Below are positions 21,655-34,900 of a DNA stretch of 64,000 nt, piece after piece. Position 1 is the first letter of the stretch. Each line of letters starts with the position of its first letter. Both the position numbers and the translations under genes were made by a program. Origin of the DNA: Leptobrachium leishanense (Eukaryota > Chordata > Amphibia > Anura > Megophryidae); the NCBI GenBank assembly GCA_009667805.1, contig CM019065.1, positions 20,487,822-20,551,821 of the forward strand, read 5' to 3'. The notes beneath the pieces are model-generated. The model was given only the letters and a program-made list of their open reading frames with translations. It was not told the origin of the DNA and did no database searches.

Positions 21655-24600
21655 TAAGGACCTCTAAACTAGAGGTAACCGGCTAGGACATATACATAAA
21701 ACATGGAATACTTTATTGAACAATTAACATGTACCCTTCAGAAGGTTAATAAAACACAACTCAAAACACATTACAAGTATAGACATAAATAAAATCAGTA
21801 TAACCACAATAATTGATAGGTAAAATACCTCAAGGAGTGATTATAACAATGGAACGATAAATTGAACTTGTGAATTTGACCATTGAATTAGCTCCTACTG
21901 TTATAAAGCATTCGTATCTGAATGGAGCATCAATGGATTCACAAAATTATGTGGGATGACAATGATCGCTGTCTAACCAATTTACACTACCTTTTTATGA
22001 CCTTAGGACATAACTATTAAAGGTCCTATAAGGTCAAAATTGAAAGGGATAATTGTACACTACCTCCTTAGCTCATATATGAAGTTTAACCATATATAGA
22101 GAGTAACAGTCCAAATCTGCAGCCTGAACCAAGGACCTAGATTAACACACTTTGTACAACCATGCAGCCTTACAACCATGAGCCACTCGCTCAAATTTCC
22201 AGCCAAATACGAGTGAACATTTACTACCACGGGATGTTTAATATATCTTAGCCGTGCGGTAATAGATGCAGTGTTTAAAGAGGAACAATTATAAAAAGAT
22301 TCTTACGCCAGATATAAATAATGACTTATAGAGCTACGGCGGTTATCAGAGTGCATTAATAGCTAACACAGTATCACCGGTCTAGTTTAAACTGCAATTA
22401 GTGCCAACCTTGGATCATTTAAATAAGAAATTGCCCAAAATACAATTAGAAAACGTCACCACCAATTGAAGTTTGGCATAAGTTCAAATACGATCAGAAT
22501 AGATTCAAGTTGGTTGTGAACCAGTGCTACAGTTACTAAATAGATTGTTGTAACGTAGCTGTGCAGGCCAATCAAGGTTTACCATAAGCCAAATAGTGAT
22601 CAGAATGAACTCAATTCAATTATGAACTGGTGCTACAAATTGCTGAATTAATCATAGAATCGTAACTATCCAAATAATAGTTACATGATATTATCAATAC
22701 ACACAATGCTTATTTCAAAGATGCATATTTTATATGGAGTAGTGACGCCAGAATGCCTTAAGAAATGATTACAATCTTAATTTAAGATATTTGTGAAAGA
22801 ATAATATATTACCTTTTCTAAAGAATTCAAAATGATAAATGAATTATTGAACCTTTAGTGAGATGATGAATGATTGCAATCTCTTTATTGAAAAATCTGT
22901 GAAATATTGAATGATTGAAATTTCCCTGTTGAAATTCTATTTAAACGCTGCTTTGGGCGTCACTACTCCATATAAAATATGCATCTTTGAAATATAGTAC
23001 TTTAAGATACTTGATGAATGAATGTATCAGCTTAAACTTTAGAACTGTGTATATGACCACACCTTGTATGCTGATAATGCAATGATTGAGACAACTAAAG
23101 CATTATAATTCCATCCTAGAAGTGAACGTTTATTTATATAAATCAATCAATTCCGCTTACAAAGGTCACTTTGATTAAGCATGCAACCATTTTGCATATA
23201 TATACAAATTCTAATTTAAACGCTGCTTTGGGCGTTATCACTTCATTCCATATAAATGTGCTTTTACAATTTAGCACTTTAAGGTATCCGATTTAAAAGT
23301 GCAACAGTTCAAACTGCAGTATTATGATGAGATCGATTTTTGTACGTTCATAATGCAATGACAATCTAGGCATTATGATCTTAGATGAATTAATGCAACA
23401 GCTTAAACTTTAGAACTGTGTATATGATCACACCTTGTATGTTAATACCGCAATGATTGAGACAACTAAAGCATTATAATTCCATCTTAGAAGTGAACGT
23501 TTATTTATAAAAATTAATCCACTCCGTTAACAAAGGTCACTTTGATTAAGCATGCAATCATTTTGCATATATATAAAAATTCTAATTTAAACGCTGCTTT
23601 GGGCGTTATCACTTCATTCCATATAAATGTGCTTTTACAATTCAGCACTTTAAGGTATCCGATTTAAAAGTGCAACAGTTCAAACTGCAGTATTATGATA
23701 AGATCGAATTTTGTATGTTCATAATGCAATGACAATCTAGGTATTATGATCTTAGCCTAAAAATGTGCGTCCAATTTGTATCATCAATTAATTCAGTTAA
23801 TTGAGGCAGCTATTCTTTAAAAATATCGTTGGCCGCTTGAGCTATACAAACTCTTGCCTACAATTGCTTGAACAAGTACTGTATATAACTGCTTTGATAA
23901 GCATTGTGTGTATTGATAATATCATGTAACTATTATTTGGATAGTTACGATTCTATGATTAATTCAGCAATTTGTAGCACCAGTTCATAATTGAATTGAG
24001 TTCATTCTGATCACTATTTGGCTTATGGTGAACCTTGATTGGCCTGCACAGCTACGTTACAACAATCTATTTAGTAACTGTAGCACTGGTTCACAACCAA
24101 CTTGAATTTATTCTGATCGTATTTGAACTTATGCCAAACTTCAATTGGTGGTGACGTTTTCTAATTGTATTTTGGGCAATTTCTTATTTAAATGATCCAA
24201 GGTTGGCACTAATTGCAGTTTAAACTAGACCGGTGATACTGTGTTAGCTATTAATGCACTCTGATAACCGCCGTAGCTCTATAAGTCATTATTTATATCT
24301 GGCGTAAGAATCTTTTTATAATTGTTCCTCTTTAAACACTGCATCTATTACCGCACGGCTAAGATATATTAAACATCCCGTGGTAGTAAATGTTCACTCG
24401 TATTTGGCTGGAAATTTGAGCGAGTGGCACCCAAGTAGCATAATGTTTATGGTGCTCTAGTTACCTATGGATGATGAGCGCCTAGTTTATAACATTCTAT
24501 ATTAAGGCTGCATGGTTGTACAAAGTGTGTTAATCTAGGTCCTTGGTTCAGGCTGCAGATTTGGACTGTTACTCTCTATCTATGGTTAAGCTTCATATAT

Positions 24601-25103
24601 GAGCTAAGGAGGTAGTGTACAATTATCCCTTTCAATTTTGACCTTATAGGACCTTTAATAGTTATGTCCTAAGGTCATAAAAAGGTAGTGTAAATTGGTT
24701 AGACAGCGATCATTGTCATCCCACATAATTTTGTGAATCCATTGATGCTCCATTCAGATACGAATGCTTTATAACAGTAGGAGCTAATTCAATGGTCAAA
24801 TTCACAAGTTCAATTTATCGTTCCATTGTTATAATCACTCCTTGAGGTATTTTACCTATCAATTATTGTGGTTATACTGATTTTATTTATGTCTATACTT
24901 GTAATGTGTTTTGAGTTGTGTTTTATTAACCTTCTGAAGGGTACATGTTAATTGTTCAATAAAGTATTCCATGTTTTATGTATATGTCCTAGCCGGTTAC
25001 CTCTAGTTTAGAGGTCCTTACTTGTTTATATTGGGTTACCCCCTGAGTGGCTCTGGATATCACATCTTAGAAGCTCTATAGTAGTCTATTGCTAGGCTAC
25101 CCT
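21655..25103. mobile_element. Giant foldback (palindromic) insertion, 3.4 kb
   Basis: Arms about 21,655-22,717 and 23,900-25,020 are near-perfect reverse complements, starting TAAGGACCTCTAAACTAG and ending with its complement. The central 1.2 kb holds a further inverted pair (about 22,710-22,752 against 22,951-22,990) and direct repeats of about 370 bp around TTTAAACGCTGCTTTGGGCG. An 83-bp unpaired tail (25,021-25,103) follows the right arm. A 17-bp direct repeat, CTCCTTAAATAATCCTG, flanks the whole (21638-21654, 25104-25120). The right arm alone has about 80 bp at 24,427-24,507. No protein-coding sequence. Confidence 0.85.
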
Positions 25104-25391
25104 CTCCTTAAATAATCCTGATTACAGTCAACGTTCCCAGCATGCCTGTGTCCAATTTCATCAAAGCACCAATCCTCGGTCATCTGTGCGTCCAAGCTCG
25201 TTCGTTCCCGGCACCATTTTTGAAAATCCTTTCTGCCAGTACTTCCCATTCCGGCTCTGCCACTTGCAATCCATCTCCGGCGCCTTGTATTTTCAGGTGC
25301 CGTTCTCTCTCATGGTACACAATCCTAAAACCATCAGGCACCAATGGCAGTTAGACACATGTCCCTTACTATATTCTACCAAAATACAACA

Positions 25392-26242
25392 TCAGATACA
25401 GTTTGCAATGTCTAATTCAAGATTTAAACCCAAATCTTTCCATGTTCCAAATCTATGAATCCACTTGCACTCATTTTTCACCAGAATCTTGATAAAATCA
25501 TCTCCCTTCCAATTCTTTTTAACCAATTCAATACCCAACCATTTTAGATCCTCAAATTTAAAAAAAACACAATTATTACAGTGATTTGGGATAATGTGTT
25601 CATTCTTTTTTCTAATATTGTTAAAATGTTCCAAAATCCTGACTTTGAGTTCTCTCTTCGTTCTACCTATATATTGTGCCCCACAAGGGCAAGTAATTAA
25701 ATATATTAACCCCTTACTACAATTTATAAATTCCTTAATTGGAAAGTTTTCTCCTGTCCTATTGCATTTAAAAACCTCAACTCTCTGATTACTTAAGTGC
25801 TTACAGGCTTTACAGTTGCCGCACTTATTAAAACCTGGTTTTCTTTCCAGAAAATGGGAATTACTTCCTTTAATTTCTTTCTTCTTTGGTAAAAGGGTTG
25901 GTGCAAACATTCTTTTTAAATCCCCCGCTTTCCTACAAATCACCACTGGAGACTTGGGCACAATATCTTTCAATATCTCGTCGTCAGATCTTAAAATATG
26001 CCAGTACTTTCTAAATGATTTCCTTACTGCATTTGCATGTGGGTTAAATTGAGTAGTGAAAGAAAAGGAGAATTTATCATTATTTTTTCCAACGTTCGTA
26101 TTTCTTTCCCTCAAAAATTCTTTCCTATTTTTCTTACTTATTTCCTCAAAGGCTTTATTAAATTTTTCTTTACTATAACCTTTCTGTACATATTTGTCCT
26201 TTACTAATTCCGTTTGTTGTTTAAATACTGTATCATCTGTGC
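25392..26242 (-). pseudogene. Penelope-like element 3' ORF part with GIY-YIG endonuclease
   Basis: Open from 26,242 to the stop at 25,392 (Met at 26,114). Contains a cysteine motif, FNKCGNCKACKHL, then GLIYLITCPCGAQYIGRTKR, the GIY-YIG endonuclease core, with the following REL..RILEHF helix. This order is that of the C-terminal half of PLE polyproteins, which nick DNA to prime reverse transcription. The RT is missing: at 26,242/26,243 the sequence switches abruptly to a gypsy RT. The tail continues to about 21,560 around the palindrome. The endonuclease frame itself is undamaged. Neptune-type is my best guess of clade. Confidence 0.8.
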
Positions 26243-26692
26243 ATTGTTAATAAAATCCTGAAACACGGCAGGAATGTTGCAGAGACCAAAGGGCATAATT
26301 AGATACTCATAGTGCCCACTTCTTGTATTAAATGCCATCTTCCACTCGTGGTTTTGTTTAATATGGACCAAATTCTAAGCACCTCGCAGATCAAGTTTGG
26401 TGTAGACCTTGGCACCTTAAGGCGGTCAAAGAGCTCAGAAATCAAGGGGATGGGATAGGCATTTCTTATAGTAATCCTATTGAGCCCCCTATAGTCAATA
26501 CAGGGGTGAAAATCCCCTTCTTTCTTAGACACAAAGAAGAATCCAGGTCCATCAGGAGGTGAGGAGCAGCGAATAAATCCACAGGCCAGATTCTTGCGAA
26601 TATACTCCTCCATAATCTAATTTTATTTCTGGGAAAGAGGATATACGTGACCCTTAGGAGGCATGGTACCAGGAAGGACGTCAATGGCACAA

Positions 26693-27385
26693 TCACATGG
26701 ACGATGAGGTGGCAAGATTTCTTATTTTTTTCTTATCAAAGACCTCCTTGAGATCTTTGTACCATTCAGGCACCTCATTGGAAAGAGGAGCAGTAGCCAC
26801 GTTCAAGCTACTAATAATACTACTCATTCCCAGAGACTGTGACAAGCTTTGAGGACTCCAAGAACCCAATTCCCCATTAGCCCAATCTATGACTGAATTA
26901 TGTTGCGCCAACCAAGGAAAACTAAGCACAATGGGAATCGTATGAGACTCTAATATCTGGAACTGGATAATCTCACTGTGTAAGATTCCAGTATACATGG
27001 ATAACAGTATAGTTTTGTGAGTGACATGAGGACGAGTCAGGTTTCGGTCATCTATAGACTCCACAATCAGAGGAGTCTCCCTCTCAACCAATATTACCAG
27101 ATGAGTTGCTGCAAACCCTGAATCAAGAAAATTACCTGCAGCACCAGAGTCTATAAAGGTCTCTTTCTCAAGCTTGATGGTTTCCCAAGCCAAAGACACT
27201 GGTACCACAAAACGGGTAGTCTTTTTTTTCTTAGATATGAGAGACACAGAAGTCATGCCTAGGATCTGTCTCTCATGAGATCCTAGATATGGTAGTATTC
27301 TGATACCATGAAAGTTTTTGGTTGCCTGGGGCATTGTAACCAACAATGTCCTTCCCCGACACAATATAAGCACAACCCTTCTCAT
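26693..27385 (-). pseudogene. gypsy element 1 protease region
   Basis: Aspartic protease with intact DSG triad in TFIDSGAAGNFLDSGFA, followed by SLAWETIK-like and LSFPWLAQHNSVIDW segments, ending [16 protein letters not shown], the normal linker into RT. A stop/frameshift then breaks the link to RT. Confidence 0.75.
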
Positions 27386-27490
27386 AACCAGTATTGCTTC
27401 TCTTCTCTAGATATACCAGTCCTACCTAGTTGCATTGGTTCTGGTACTGGATGTTCCACCTTGGTTGGTATAGATACAAAAAATGCTAAT

Positions 27491-29042
27491 ACATGGTCCC
27501 TATTTTTAAGCTGATGTGGTCCCTATATTTAAGAAAGGTTTAAAATTTGTGCCTGGGAATTATAGACCTGTGAGCTTAACATCTGTGGCTGGGAAAGTAT
27601 TTGAGGGGTTACTAAGGGATAATATTCAGGAATTTATTGGGAGGTATAATGTAATTGGCAAAAATCAGCATGGTTTCATGAAACACAGATCATGTCAGAC
27701 TAACCTAATTACGTTCTATGAGGAAGTAAGTAGAAGTATAGATCAGGGGGTCGCAGTGGATGTGATTTACTTAGATTTTGCCAAAGCTTTCAACACAGTT
27801 CCACACAAAAGGTTACTATTTAAATTAAGAAACATTGGTCTAGATGAAAATACTTGTTCTTGGATAGAAAACTGGCTAAAAGATAGGGTACAGAGAGTGG
27901 TCATGAATGGTACATTTTCAAGATGGACACCAGTGGTAAGCGGTGTCCCTCAGGGGTCTGTTATAGGACCAATACTATTCAATTTATTTATAAATGACCT
28001 TGAGATAGGCATTGAAAGCCATGTATCAGTGTTTGCAGATGAGACAAAACTAGGAAAAGTAAAACAATGTGAGCAGGATGTTACTTCGCTGCAGAGGGAT
28101 TTAGATAGATTGGGGGACTGTGCACTTAAATGGCAGATGAAATTTAATCTAGATAAATGCAAAGTTATGCACTTTGGAGTGAAGAACACACAAGTAATTT
28201 ATACCCTACATGGTACGGAGTTAGGGAAATCCAAGCAGGAGAAGGATTAGGGAATAATCATAGACTTCAAACTAAGTAACAATGTGCAATGTCAAACAGC
28301 AGCCGCCAAGGCCAGCAAAGTATTGGCATGCATTAAAAGGGGAGTTCACTCACGGGATGAAAACATAATTTTGCCTCTGTATAAATCAATATGGTCAGGC
28401 CGCACCTTGAATATGAAAAAAAGATATTATAGCATTAGAAAAAGTGCAGAGACGGGCAACTAAATTAATAAGGGGAATGGAAGGGTTAAGTTATGAGGAA
28501 AGACTAACAAGCTTAAACCTGTTTAGTTTAGAGAAATGGCGCCTTAGAGGGGATCTGATAACCTTATATAAATATATACGGGGCCATTATCAACCATTGT
28601 CTGATAACCTATTCATTAACAGGTCTATACACAGGACAAGGGGTCATCCATTTAGACTGGAAGAAAGAAAATTTAGCTTAAAGCATAGGAAGGGTTATTT
28701 TACGGTGAGAACAATAAAGCTGTGGAATTCTCTGCCTGTTGAAGTGGTTGGGTCAGAGTCTGTACAGACTTTTAAAAAATGATTGGATGACTTCCTGCAG
28801 ACACAGAATATTAAGGGGTTTAATATTTAATATGTGGGTAAAAGCTTCTTGATCCAAGGAGAAATCTGACTGCCATTCTGGGGTCAAGAAAGAATTTTTC
28901 CCCAGTATGTTGCATATTGGCGAGCATTTCAGACTGGGTTTTTTGCCTTCTTTTGGATCAACAGCAGTAGGTTATGTGGGAGAGGCTGAACCCGATGGAT
29001 GCATGTCTTTTTTCAGCCTATATAACTATGTATAACTATGTA
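27491..29042 (+). mobile_element. CR1 LINE, 5'-truncated, inserted in gypsy gag
   Basis: RT from FKKG/NYRPVSLTSV at 27,516 through VVSGVPQGSVIGPILFNLF to 28,250. The catalytic FADD is FADE here (VFADETKLGK). A stop and shift follow; the C-terminal part resumes at 28,444-28,782 ([20 protein letters not shown]). The tail ends in repeats of TATGTATAACTATG. It lies opposite in orientation to its gypsy host. Inactive. Confidence 0.85.
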
Positions 29043-29760
29043 TTAATTAGTCGCAGTACTAATTGTACTCTTGAGGAGGCCTTCTGTCCTTAATTTGATC
29101 CTCTAAGGCAATGCAATATTTGATAAGATCATCTAACCTATCCGGCCGAGACATAGGAGCAATCTCAAACATACGGTTGTCACATAACCCCTCAGTAAAA
29201 GCCAAAGTCAATGCCTTGTTAGTCTACTATACATCGGAGGCTATGGTATTAAACTCTATGGTGTATTCAGAGACCCGGCGGTTACCCTGCTTAATACGAA
29301 AGTGGGCTCTCCCAGCACTCTTTGTTCTTTTGGTTGGGTTATAAGTACGCTTTAACACCCCAATGAAACCTTCAAAGTCATAAATTATGGGGTTTTCCAG
29401 TTCCCATAGAGGAGTAGCCCAGAGTAAGGCCTTGTCAGAAAAAAGATTGGTAACAAACCCCACCTTGGCCTTTCCAGATGGGCAGAACCCTGGATTTAGC
29501 TCAAACTAAATATCCAGCTGGATTAGAATCCCCCGACAGGCACTTAGGGTTCCATCATAACGTAAAGGTGCTTTATGCTTACATGTGGCTTTTCCGTGGT
29601 AGAAGGAGCAGTGGAAACTTGCAAAGGAGGTGATGAAGGATCCCGGCCTGGCTGAGACAAAAGTGTATGGAGAGCCGGGGCAATCGGATCCATACGAAGA
29701 TCCTGCTCATCCTATTTAGCCATGATTTTAGACAACTGGGTATACAGGTCAGTGGGATTC
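29043..29760 (-). pseudogene. gypsy element 1 gag, 5' part
   Basis: Starts MNPTDLYTQLSKIMAK, then TAG, then DEQDLRMDPIAPALHTLL. Later the retrotransposon-gag core is seen at 29,463-29,227 (WATPLWELENPIIYDFEGF, RVSEYTIEFNTIA). Interrupted at 29,043 by the CR1. Confidence 0.75.
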
Positions 29761-30175
29761 ATTGGCCCTGATGTAATGTCACGGATCCCCCCCTAGAACT
29801 ACGATGCTGGTCCCTGTACACAGAACCCTATCTAAACCTCCAATCTTTGAATGGTCGTAAAGCTAACTACCTTCAGGGAGCAACAGCCAGCAAGGGTTAA
29901 CAAGCCCCAGACTAGAATAACACAGCAGGCCCTGACAGCATAGGCCTTGATGCCAGGAATCATTTTCAGAACAGGAAGGTCTGACTTTAAACCCGGAAGC
30001 TACGTGTCCCTACGTGTCCCCGTGCCCTGCCTCTTAACCACCTAAGTGACCGCCGCAGACCGGAATATCACTCGGCACCCGGCCTGCGAGCTGCGAGGAT
30101 GGCACTGTTGGGTGCCTGGCACCCCCTGGGACACTGTACGTGACATAGGCACCCCTGGAATGCTGGACGTGACAC

Positions 30176-31072
30176 TGATACTTCATGGAGGTTTGTGCTG
30201 CCGGGACGTGAGCCCTGTGTGATCTCACAAAATCACACAGGGCTGCAGAGTGATTCGCGGAGGTAGCCTGGGGATTGTTTGTCAATCTTCTCAAGGCAAC
30301 CAGAAGGGGTGGATTGGACCACCGTTCTCACTTCGGAATGACAGGCGAGTATCTGATTTATTGGGGTCAGGTTTCAGCTGGTGCTAACTGATTCTGCAGA
30401 ACGCAATCAGTTAGCTCCAGTTTCTAGCTGTGGTTAATTTTTTTGTTACCGTATCATTGGGGTAATAAGCGTTAGGACTTTGTAATCCTAACGCTATTTA
30501 CTGATTGTGCACCCTGTATTTAACATGGAGAGTGCAAAGTACAGTAAGCTTGAGCAAGCTGGAGCAATCACTGATGCAGTAATGGATTTTTTCAAACTGT
30601 TAGCATTAGGGATGTAATATGTAGGGCATGTGTTACGGTCACTTAACCTAGCATTAACGCTCACATATCCGAGCGCTAACATTAGCGTTAAGATTGTAAT
30701 AGGGCCTAGGTGCTCAATGTGTTCCTATTCCTTGTGCCCTTAGCTATTAATTTAACATGACGGACTCTGAATATCCATTATTCTGCATTCAGTGTTTTGC
30801 CCAAACTTAAACATACAAAGGAGGCCCTAGACACGTTGACCCTCAGCCCGAGATCATTGTAGCCCACCAGACCTTATTGGACCACCAGACCAGACCAGAT
30901 TTGTCCAATGGTCTATCTGAACACAACATCAGCCAATTTATCTTAATCCAACATGCTAATTCTGGATACAGAGGCACATGACAAGGGACCGTTCTTTTCC
31001 GATTTGATACAATGAAATAACAATCATGGAAAAGCAAGCCCAGTATGAGATAGGTTTCACTTTCTCTTTATT
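30176..31072. other. DNA between the gypsy LTR and V2R gene 2 stop
   Basis: No gene seen. A small inverted repeat, TAAGCGTTAGGA with TCCTAACGCTA, lies at about 30,466-30,497. The V2R 3' UTR should run from 31,072 leftwards; no clear AATAAA could be assigned with confidence. Confidence 0.4.
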
Positions 31073-31977
31073 TCATGTTCTGGCCTTTTTCATGACATAT
31101 TCTCTTGAGTTCATACTGGGTCTGAACAATATAATGAAACATTTTGGGGCAAACATACAGAATACTATGGCCCAGCTGGAAGCTAGGATAGCAAACACCT
31201 CCATGGCCACTGTGTACTTGCCCTGAGAACTAAGTGAGGCCGGGATATACGACACCCAGACACTGAGGAAGGCCAGCATGCTGAAGGTGATGTACTTTGC
31301 TTCATTGAAACTGCCAGGAAGTCTTCTGGCCAGGAAGGCAACAACAAAACTGATGGTGGCCAGAAGTCCAAGATAACCCAACATGCACCAGAAGGCAGTG
31401 GGTGAACCTTCATTACACTGAAGAATGATCAGTCTAGGTTGGGTCTCAATGTTCTTTTCCAGAAAGGGAGGATCAAGTAACAACCATGTGACACACAAAA
31501 TAAACTGCAGAAGCAAGCAGATACTAATAATCATGTAGGACATCCAAGGACTTGTCCACTTCTTCAGATTACTGCCTGGTTTAGTGGCCATGAATGCGAA
31601 AACCACCATGATAGTTTTGGCTAACATGCAGGAAACACAGAGGGAAAATACCATGCCAAATGTTGCTTGACGTACAAGACAATTCTCTGGTTTGGGGAAA
31701 CCAATAAACAGCAGAGAGCAGAGGAAGCAAAAAGATAAGGACAGCAGGAGCAAACAGCTCAGAGAATAGTTGTTAGCTTTCACAATAGGGGTGGCTTTAA
31801 AATGATTGAACAGCTTCAGGATTATGCCTGGAACCAAAGAAGACAAGGTGCTCATGCAGGTCAACGTAGTGCCCAATGGTTCTTCGTAGGAGAGGTATTC
31901 TATGGGTTTTGGAAGACAGCTGGATTTCTCTGGATTTGGCCACATGTTCCATGGACACTTAATGCAAGTGAAAGAAT
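31073..31977 (-). CDS. V2R gene 2 exon 6 (seven-transmembrane domain)
   Basis: 905 bp, acceptor TTTTTTCAG|AT, stop TGA at 31073-31075. Begins [21 protein letters not shown], then seven hydrophobic segments. V2R hallmarks include CLVRQATFG before TM3, [18 protein letters not shown] at TM3/ICL2, [14 protein letters not shown] at TM6 and [10 protein letters not shown] after TM7. Ends [10 protein letters not shown]. No disruption. Confidence 0.96.
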
Positions 31978-34900
31978 CTGAAAAAATAAATGATGTGACA
32001 AAAACTCGTCAATTACACTTGTCACGATTTCACTGTAAATTTATGGATGTGGATATATCTTGAGTATTAACTGTTTCGCTGTGGAGGATGAGCTCAGTGT
32101 GTCGTCGGGAATGCTTTCTGTGTCTGTCGTTTCTAACAATATCAAACATGACCATATACAGTAAAATGTAAAAAAGAAAATAAACAATACAATGAAAACC
32201 TTTTTTGTTTCTAAGCACCGGCAATGTCCATTTATCACATTTAAAATGTGCAATGCCGCTGCCATTACTCACCTTCTCAATTCCCACGCCAGGAGTGCTC
32301 ATTGTTTTATTTATAGCAATATTGTACATAAAATGCAATGCTGCAAAATACAAGAAAAATATTTTTGTATTTTTATTTCAGTTTTGAAAAATATATGTAT
32401 TTTCTTAGAAAAATGCAGTATAGCTACGCCATTGCAGATTTTTTTTTAAAGCAGTAACCTGTAGACTATATAACCACAAAGTTTTGGATGATAAAATGTG
32501 ATAAAATAATTTTACCCGCTGGAAATGATTGAAATCTGAACGGAAATTTACATTTTCTAAATATATTTTGTTATAGCATTCTGACTGAAAATGACGTATA
32601 CACATAATAATGATAAGTTTTGAATCTTCCGAGTCCCCAGAAAAAAAGAATATATAACTTGCATGGGTCCTACAATAAAACATGACTTTAAATCACAGGA
32701 GAAACTGAAACCGATGTTTATACAAATTATCTAATTTCGTTCCAAATTCAGAATTTTCCCGAAACGAATGCACATCTCTTCAAAAAAATAAATCAGGAAG
32801 GGGGCCAACAATTTTTCACACAACTGTATATAACTTGCATGGGTCCTACAAGGACTTTATATCTTTATAATGACTTTTTAAAACATGACTTTAAATCACG
32901 TTTAAACCTAATGAGCATAAATTGGTAGAAATTAGCTCAGCACACAGAGGTGAAATGGCTCAGCAGCGAAGGGGTTAACACCCATTAGCAAACACAGCAC
33001 AATATTGGACGGCAGAAGAATGTAAACCGATGTTTGCTAAGTTATTAACCTGCCTGTTAGATTGGAGATCTCCCCTTGTGGACATGGGACACAATCGTAG
33101 CAGCAGGCAGGTTCTCCTCTTCTACCTGCCTTCCAAAATCCAGGGGGGCAGCTCTGACTGCAGACTGAGTTAGGGACCTAAAGGGGGAGATGAAGATTAT
33201 TTTCACACTTCCACAGTTGACAAATACTATAATGTTACTGTCACTCGTACATATTACCCTTATTTAAAACCCATAAGAGTAAGTGGTCAACCTACAGTAT
33301 ATTGAAAAACAATGGCCCTAGTCCAATGGGTTGTTAGCATTAACTAATGAGCCATTAAGTATATGCTCCCCACTTGTTAATGTTAGCGTTAGCGCTCATA
33401 TTCTATTCTAAGCCAGTTTACTGTATATTTATGGTTCATTGTAAACTCTATACAGGAAACTCAAATACATATTGGAAGTTAGAGAATAACTAGTGTGACG
33501 TGTTTCACTTTGAACTTGGAGTACATGGGCCTAGAAATATATTTTATAGATGCAGGCCTCATGTTCTATATCATTTCCCTGCCCTCTCCTTTGTTGAAAT
33601 CACCCTGTGCCAATAGAGTGCAAGGTGTTTGTTTAATATGTGTTATGTAGGAATAATGTTCTTGTCTGTCTGTTGTTATGGTCTATGTGTATATGTTGCT
33701 ATCTGCTGATAGGGTTGCTGGTTGGCTTATTTTAGCCTTTTCCAGCATCCCCTCTCAGGAATGTGTGATTATCTGTATATGTTTGAATGGTCATTGTTGC
33801 TCTGCCTTGCCGGGCAAACACTGCCCCATTATCTGATTACTGTTACTATGATTTATATATTTACTTTGAGGTCACTGTAGTCAAACTCAACTCCCCCTTA
33901 TCTATAATGTGTTTACTCTTCGACAAATTTTAGTATCAGACTATTCTCTACTTAAGTAACTTCTCTGATATTTAAGGTATTCAGACAGTCTGATGCTCAG
34001 GCTATGATTCCATGACACCCTATTGTTTCATGTCTAATCATGTCTGGTTCACTTGAGGCTGGGTGGGTGGTAGCCAGGGTGTAATTTTCCATGGGTCTCT
34101 AGGTCCGCCTGGGACTGTATATAGTTAACCCAATAAAGGTGTTCTGTTGCTGCTGATCTACAAAAGCTTCCCAGATCTACAGCATCGTTTTGTTCCTGGG
34201 GAATGCTAACAAGGCTCTTTATGTGTACCCATTCTTAAACTTTGTGTAAGGACTGGAGGATGGCACACAAGCCTGCTGGGGAAAGAACAGGGATCCAACA
34301 AGAAAGCAGGAAGAGATCTGTTAAACTAGCAATTCCCAGCCAGAGCACCTCTCTAGTAAGTGTCCTTGGGCAAGACACCTAACGGTACAAAACTTGTTGA
34401 CCACACAATGGACACTAATACTAACCCTAACATGTGTTACTGGGAAAATCTGTCCGCATGCTAGTGTGATTCCAGGAAAGTGGTAATGGGGGGGGGGGGG
34501 AACTGACAACCAATGTGGCCCATCACCCACTCATTGCAGCTAAGGCTGCACCGCGGCACACATGGGAAGCTGCCAATCACTCTTTAGGTTTATAAGATAC
34601 TGTACATTACTGATACACAGGTACACACTGCACAATACATTACAGAGCTCCACAGCAATAAAACTCACAGTAATGTGCAGTGTGTATGAGCGTATCAGAG
34701 TTCTGCAGCAATAAAACTCACAGTGAGGTGCAGTGTGTATGAGCGTATCACAGAGCTCCGCAGCAATAAAACTCACAGTGAGGTGCAGTGTGTATGAGCG
34801 TATCACAGTGCTCCACAGCAATAAATCTCAAAAACTTCAGTTATTTTTTTATTTTACTTTTTTTCCTCAAAGAAGAGATGTCCAATGTCTGTTGCCTCAT

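Larger units (their letters stand above)
26243..30175 (-). mobile_element. Ty3/gypsy element 1: 5' LTR, gag, protease, part of RT; split by a CR1
   Basis: Read on the minus strand: 5' LTR about 30,175-29,776 (starts TGTCACGTCC, ends near GGATCCGTGACA), gag from about 29,760, CR1 insertion 29,042-27,491, gag zinc knuckle near 27,380-27,330, protease with FIDSGAAGNFLD (catalytic Asp codon 27149-27151), then the first part of RT ([19 protein letters not shown]) up to 26,243, where it stops against the PLE. The YLDD block, RNase H and integrase are absent. Closely related to 58,240-62,320. gag has an in-frame TAG at 29712-29714, and further frameshifts occur. Confidence 0.85.

Noticed and set aside
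27516..28782. CR1 as an active LINE
   Set aside because: 5'-truncated, FADD changed to FADE, and stops between the RT and C-terminal parts.
32030..32353. 107-aa minus-strand ORF upstream of V2R exon 6
   Set aside because: Lies within intron 5; the true cysteine-rich exon is at 33,054-33,177 and joins exon 6 in phase.
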